DNA of 64,000 bases. Source: Caulobacter sp. (GTDB lineage Bacteria > Pseudomonadota > Alphaproteobacteria > Caulobacterales > Caulobacteraceae). The position numbers and the translations under genes are program-made. Below are positions 60,351 to 64,000 of this stretch, piece by piece. The DNA lies in contig NZ_JAGIBH010000002.1 of the NCBI RefSeq assembly GCF_017744445.1, positions 1-64,000 on the forward strand, in the 5' to 3' direction. Numbering within the stretch: position 1 is the stretch's first letter; each line of letters starts with the position of its first letter. The notes beneath the pieces are model-generated. The model made no database searches and was not told where the DNA came from. It worked only from the letters and a program-made list of their open reading frames with translations.

Positions 60351-61082
60351 TTACTTTCCCGCCGCTTGTCGCGCGGCTTCGAGGTCGGAAGGATTGTCGA
60401 CGGAGATCGGCGCTTCGGCCGCCACGGCCGCGCGGATGATCATGCCCTGCTCCAGGGCGCGCAGCTGTTCCAGCTTCTCGCGCTGCTCCAGCGGCGAGGG
60501 CGAGGCGGCGTTGAAGGCTTCCAGCGCCTCGCGGCGATAGCCGTAGATGCCGATGTGGCGCCACACGGGCGCGTCGCCATAAAGCGTCGAGCGGGTGAAA
60601 TAGAGCGCCCGGCCGCTTTGGCCGTCGTCCTCCATGGCCAGAACGGCCTTCACGACGTCCGGATTGCTGCGGTCGGCCGGCGAGGCCTCGGGCGCGACCA
60701 CGGTGGCGATGTCGGCGTCGCCGAACTCTTCCAGGATCTTGGCGCAGTCGCTCAGCACCGCCGGATCGACGAACGGCATGTCGCCCTGCAGGTTGATGAC
60801 CACGTCGTGCTCGAACTGGGGATCAAGTTCCGCCAGCGCCGCCAGGATGCGGTCCGAGCCCGAGGGCAGGTCTGGATCGGTCAGCACCGCCGTCCCGCCG
60901 GCCGCCCGCACCGCCTCGACGATTTCCGCGTCGCCGGCCGCCACGGCCACCGGGCCGATATCGGCCGCCAGGGCCTGGTTCAGCACCCGGACGATCATCG
61001 GCAGGCCGCCGATATCGGCCAGCGGCTTGTTCGGCAGACGCGTCGCCGCCATCCGCGCGGGGATCAGGACGATCGGCTTCAT
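60351..61082 (-). CDS. kdsB: 3-deoxy-manno-octulosonate cytidylyltransferase
   Basis: 243 residues from ATG 61082; the longer open frame upstream crosses the cytochrome gene on the other strand and is not coding. KPIVLIPARMAATRLPNKPL at the start, DPDLPSGSDRILAAL, VINLQGDMPFVDPAVL and HIGIYGYRREALEAF are characteristic. It activates Kdo as CMP-Kdo for lipopolysaccharide core. First gene of the kdsB-pheA pair. Confidence 0.97.
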   Translation of the reverse strand: MKPIVLIPARMAATRLPNKPLADIGGLPMIVRVLNQALAADIGPVAVAAGDAEIVEAVRAAGGTAVLTDPDLPSGSDRILAALAELDPQFEHDVVINLQGDMPFVDPAVLSDCAKILEEFGDADIATVVAPEASPADRSNPDVVKAVLAMEDDGQSGRALYFTRSTLYGDAPVWRHIGIYGYRREALEAFNAASPSPLEQREKLEQLRALEQGMIIRAAVAAEAPISVDNPSDLEAARQAAGK

Positions 61083-61235
61083 CTGTTTCGTGGCCTCAAA
61101 TCTTTGCCAACCGGTTGCGCGAGGGGCGGTAGCGTGTAAGAGACGCGAGCGCAACATGACGCGCGTTGGGGGGATTCCAGCGCGTGGGTTCCAAGCCCCC
61201 CTCGGGTGGGCCGACAAGAGGCTGATAAGGCTGAA

Positions 61236-61937
61236 ATGAGCGACCTGACGTTCAACAAGATCGCTGGCGGCGTGCTGCTGACCGGCCTCGTTATCTTCGG
61301 TCTGCGCGAAGCGTCGGACATCGTCTTCAAGAAGCATGAAGTCGAGAAGGCCGGCTACGAGATCGCCGTGCAGGAAGAATCGGCTGGCGGCGGTGAAGCC
61401 GTCGACACCCCGCCGGACTGGAATGCCGTGCTGACCCCGGCCAACGTGGCCGCCGGCGCCGCCGTCTCGGCCAAGTGCGCCGCCTGCCACAAGCTGGACG
61501 CCTCGAACGCCAACGCCACCGGCCCCGGCCTGTGGGACGTCGTCGGCCGCAAGCCGGCCGCGCACCCGGGCTTCAACTATTCGGGCGCGATGAAGGACTT
61601 CTCGGGCAAGACCCCGGTGTGGGACTACGACGCCCTGTACACCTTCCTGAAGGCTCCGGGTAAGGACGTCCCCGGCACCAACATGACCTTCGTGGGTCTG
61701 AAGAAGCCGGAAGACCGGATCGCCATGATCGCCTACCTGCACAGCCTGGGCAGCAAGCTGCCCGTGCCGCCGCCGCGTCCGGCCGCCGCCGCCGCCGCTC
61801 CGGCCGCTGCTGGCGCTCCCGCCGCCGACGCCGCTGCTCCGGGCGCTCCGGGTGGCACGACCGCCCCGGCCGCTGGCGCGGCCGCCGCTCCGGCCGCCCC
61901 GCAAGCCGGTGGCAATACGGCGCCGCCGAAGGCCTGA
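61236..61937 (+). CDS. Membrane-anchored c-type cytochrome
   Basis: 233 residues. A hydrophobic helix at about 8-26 anchors it, a linker follows, then a class I cytochrome c domain with the haem motif CAACH (about residues 82-86), Met ligand in GTNMTFVGLKKPED and a C-terminal helix. The last roughly 60 residues are almost entirely Ala, Pro and Gly. Similar to CycM-type cytochromes that link the bc1 complex to terminal oxidases. Divergent from kdsB and followed by a strong terminator. Confidence 0.93.
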   Translation: MSDLTFNKIAGGVLLTGLVIFGLREASDIVFKKHEVEKAGYEIAVQEESAGGGEAVDTPPDWNAVLTPANVAAGAAVSAKCAACHKLDASNANATGPGLWDVVGRKPAAHPGFNYSGAMKDFSGKTPVWDYDALYTFLKAPGKDVPGTNMTFVGLKKPEDRIAMIAYLHSLGSKLPVPPPRPAAAAAAPAAAGAPAADAAAPGAPGGTTAPAAGAAAAPAAPQAGGNTAPPKA

Positions 61938-61968
61938 TCGCTTCTTAAGCGGATCACCGAATCTGAAA

Positions 61969-61999
61969 GGGCCGCGAAGATTTCTTCGCGGCCCTTTTT
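61969..61999 (+). terminator. Rho-independent terminator of the cytochrome gene
   Basis: GGGCCGCGAAG-ATTT-CTTCGCGGCCC with TTTTT directly after it, an almost ideal intrinsic terminator 32 nt beyond the stop codon. Confidence 0.92.
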
Positions 62000-62047
62000 C
62001 TATCCGGCAGCTAGGCTTTGCGGACCTGAAGTTCGCTTGAAAGCCTT

Positions 62048-62563
62048 ATGTCGATGAAGCTCCGCGTCCTGGCCGTCGCCGGCCTCCTGGCTCTCGCTAC
62101 CCCGGCCCTGGCCTTCGCGGCTAAAGCGCCCACGGTGGCCCTGAAGTCGATCGACGGCCTGCCGACGCCCCTGCCCTATCCCTACAACGAGAGCGCCGAC
62201 GCCGAGGCCGACCTGGCCGCCGCGATCAAGAAGGCCAAGGCGGCCAAGAAGCTCGTTCTGATCGACCTGGGCGGCAACTGGTGCGGCGACTGCCGGGTCT
62301 TCGCCGGCGTCCTGGAACAGCCCGACGTCAAGCGCTGGTTCGACAAGCACTACGAGATCGTCGAGATCAATGTCGGCCGCTACGACAAGAACATGCAGAT
62401 CCCGGCCCGCTACGGCGTCGACAAGCTGAAGGGCGTGCCGTCCTTCCTGGTGGTCGACACGAAAGGCAAGCTGGTCAATGACGGCGCCTTCTTCGCCCTC
62501 ACCGACGCCCGCCACATGACGCCGCAGTCGATCGTCGACTGGCTGGCGCAGTGGGTGAAGTAG
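62048..62563 (+). CDS. Secreted thioredoxin-like protein
   Basis: 171 residues. A signal peptide ends at AFAAKAP (about 25). The thioredoxin fold includes LVLIDLGGNWCGDCRVFAGV with active-site WCGDC (about residues 77-81) and cis-Pro GVPSFLVVDTKGKLV. CGDC is unusual for general thioredoxins and found in several periplasmic thiol reductases. It is convergent with the NlpC/P60 gene; target proteins are unknown. Confidence 0.9.
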   Translation: MSMKLRVLAVAGLLALATPALAFAAKAPTVALKSIDGLPTPLPYPYNESADAEADLAAAIKKAKAAKKLVLIDLGGNWCGDCRVFAGVLEQPDVKRWFDKHYEIVEINVGRYDKNMQIPARYGVDKLKGVPSFLVVDTKGKLVNDGAFFALTDARHMTPQSIVDWLAQWVK

Positions 62564-62577
62564 GCGCGTGAAGTAGC

Positions 62578-63407
62578 CTACACCCGCCGATACCCCAGCA
62601 CCCCGCCCGTAGCCGTCCCCTCGATCCGCGCCACCGCCTGCGCGAGCGGCTCGACCGCCGTAGCCATGTGGTGGGCGTTGGCGTGCAAGATGGTGTCGCG
62701 GTCCAGCAGGATGGCGACGTGGCCCTTCCAGAAGACCAGGTCGCCGCGCCGACGGTCGGCCTCGGCCACCTCGGGGAAGAAGCCACGCTGCATGTCGGTG
62801 TCGCGCGGGCAGGCGCGGGCGCAGGCGTACAGGGCCTGCTGCACCAGGCCCGAGCAGTCCAGGCCCAGGCTTTCGCGACCGCCCCACTGGTAGGGCGCGC
62901 CCAGGAACTGCTCGGCGACGGACACGTAGTCGCGCTGGCCCCGGCCGATCGCGGTCAGGTGGTCCTCGACGAACCAGCCCGTGCCGGCGCCCTTGGCGAA
63001 GCGGCCTTCGCGGGCCTCGATCGTGACGAGGGCATTGAGCGAATACAGGCCCTCGGGCCGCGACTTGATGTCGGGCTTTGAGAAGGCGTAGGTGCGGATG
63101 GCGCTGACCGCGTGGGTCGGCGGATGGCCCTGCTCGGCCAAGTCGGAAACGGCGACATAACCGACATAGCCGTCGCGCGGGGCTTGGCCCCAGGCAAAGC
63201 CGTCCTTCTCTTCCAGCACGCGGAAGACCTCGCCGAACAACAGCTGGTCCCACTGCTCGGCGTCGGGCGCGGCGGCGGCGCGGATGGCGGTGGACGGGAC
63301 CGCGCAGACCATGATCCGGCTCTCGGCATAGCGCTCAGCCGGGGCCAGGCCTTCCAGGCGCTGGTCGGCCAGGCCCGGGCGGGCCAGGGTAATCCGAGTA
63401 TCTAGCG

Positions 63408-63411
<4 letters not shown>
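62578..63411 (-). CDS. NlpC/P60 (C40) family peptidase
   Basis: 277 residues. N-terminal SH3-like region (about 30-110), then the catalytic domain: GAPYQWGGRESLGLDCSGLV with Cys of the Cys-His dyad, then KGHVAILLDRDTILHANAHH with His residues. Such enzymes hydrolyse D-gamma-glutamyl-meso-diaminopimelate or related peptidoglycan bonds. It overlaps the upstream M17 gene by ATGA. No signal peptide is evident, which is compatible with muropeptide recycling in the cytoplasm. Confidence 0.92.

Positions 63412-64000
<589 letters not shown>

Noticed and set aside
60351..61904. 517-residue version of KdsB
   Set aside because: The extra N-terminal part is antisense to the cytochrome gene; the KdsB fold starts at 61082.

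Overview
The window looks like a chromosomal piece of a Caulobacter-type alphaproteobacterium. The evidence is high GC, codon third positions dominated by G/C, RsaA-like S-layer proteins, large TonB-dependent receptors, HWE-type and hybrid histidine kinases, methyl-accepting chemotaxis proteins, and many short palindromic intergenic repeats of the kind known from Caulobacter. No transposase, integrase, phage gene or CRISPR array was seen. Species cannot be fixed from the sequence alone.

Layout. 1-5.1 kb: two tandem S-layer-like proteins; the first is cut by the window edge and the second carries an RsaA-like lipopolysaccharide-anchoring N terminus. 5.2-6.7 kb: an ArsR regulator / AHSA1 / GST operon. 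6.6-11.7 kb: patatin-like lipoprotein, cold-shock protein, a tiny ORF, an SLC13-type permease and pgsA. 11.8-23.3 kb: signalling and envelope genes (HWE kinase, HPP-CBS protein, two MCPs, GST, alginate-export-like porin, VOC protein). 23.4-38.5 kb: greA, an ELM1-like protein, then a run of overlapping genes (SpsF-like nucleotidyltransferase, PseG-like hydrolase, methyltransferase, FAD protein, WbqC-like protein) and further on a NeuB/PseI-type sialic-acid synthase. Together these suggest nonulosonic-acid (flagellin or surface glycan) metabolism. Between them lie an RTX protein with an RsaA-like anchor at its C terminus, an SDR, two tandem DUF418 proteins, a tRNA-like fragment and an unfamiliar membrane protein. 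38.5-46.5 kb: trxB, SleB-like hydrolase, Dps, hybrid kinase, GIY-YIG protein and a second ArsR/AHSA1 operon. 46.6-54.7 kb: autotransporter and two TonB-dependent receptors. 55-64 kb: nadABC behind two palindromic operators, MAPEG protein, kdsB-pheA, membrane-anchored cytochrome c, thioredoxin-like protein, NlpC/P60 protein and a partial M17 aminopeptidase.

The most unusual points are: the second S-layer gene seems to begin at an AUA codon with a well-placed ribosome binding site; an S-layer anchor domain sits at opposite ends of two different proteins; two unrelated-location ArsR operons share the same double-operator design with spacing that differs by 10 bp; a 103-bp palindromic element occurs twice in opposite orientation with one base difference; and a DUF433 antitoxin-like gene is cut short beside a repeat. 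Long ORFs antisense to the real genes are GC-rich shadows and were left out.
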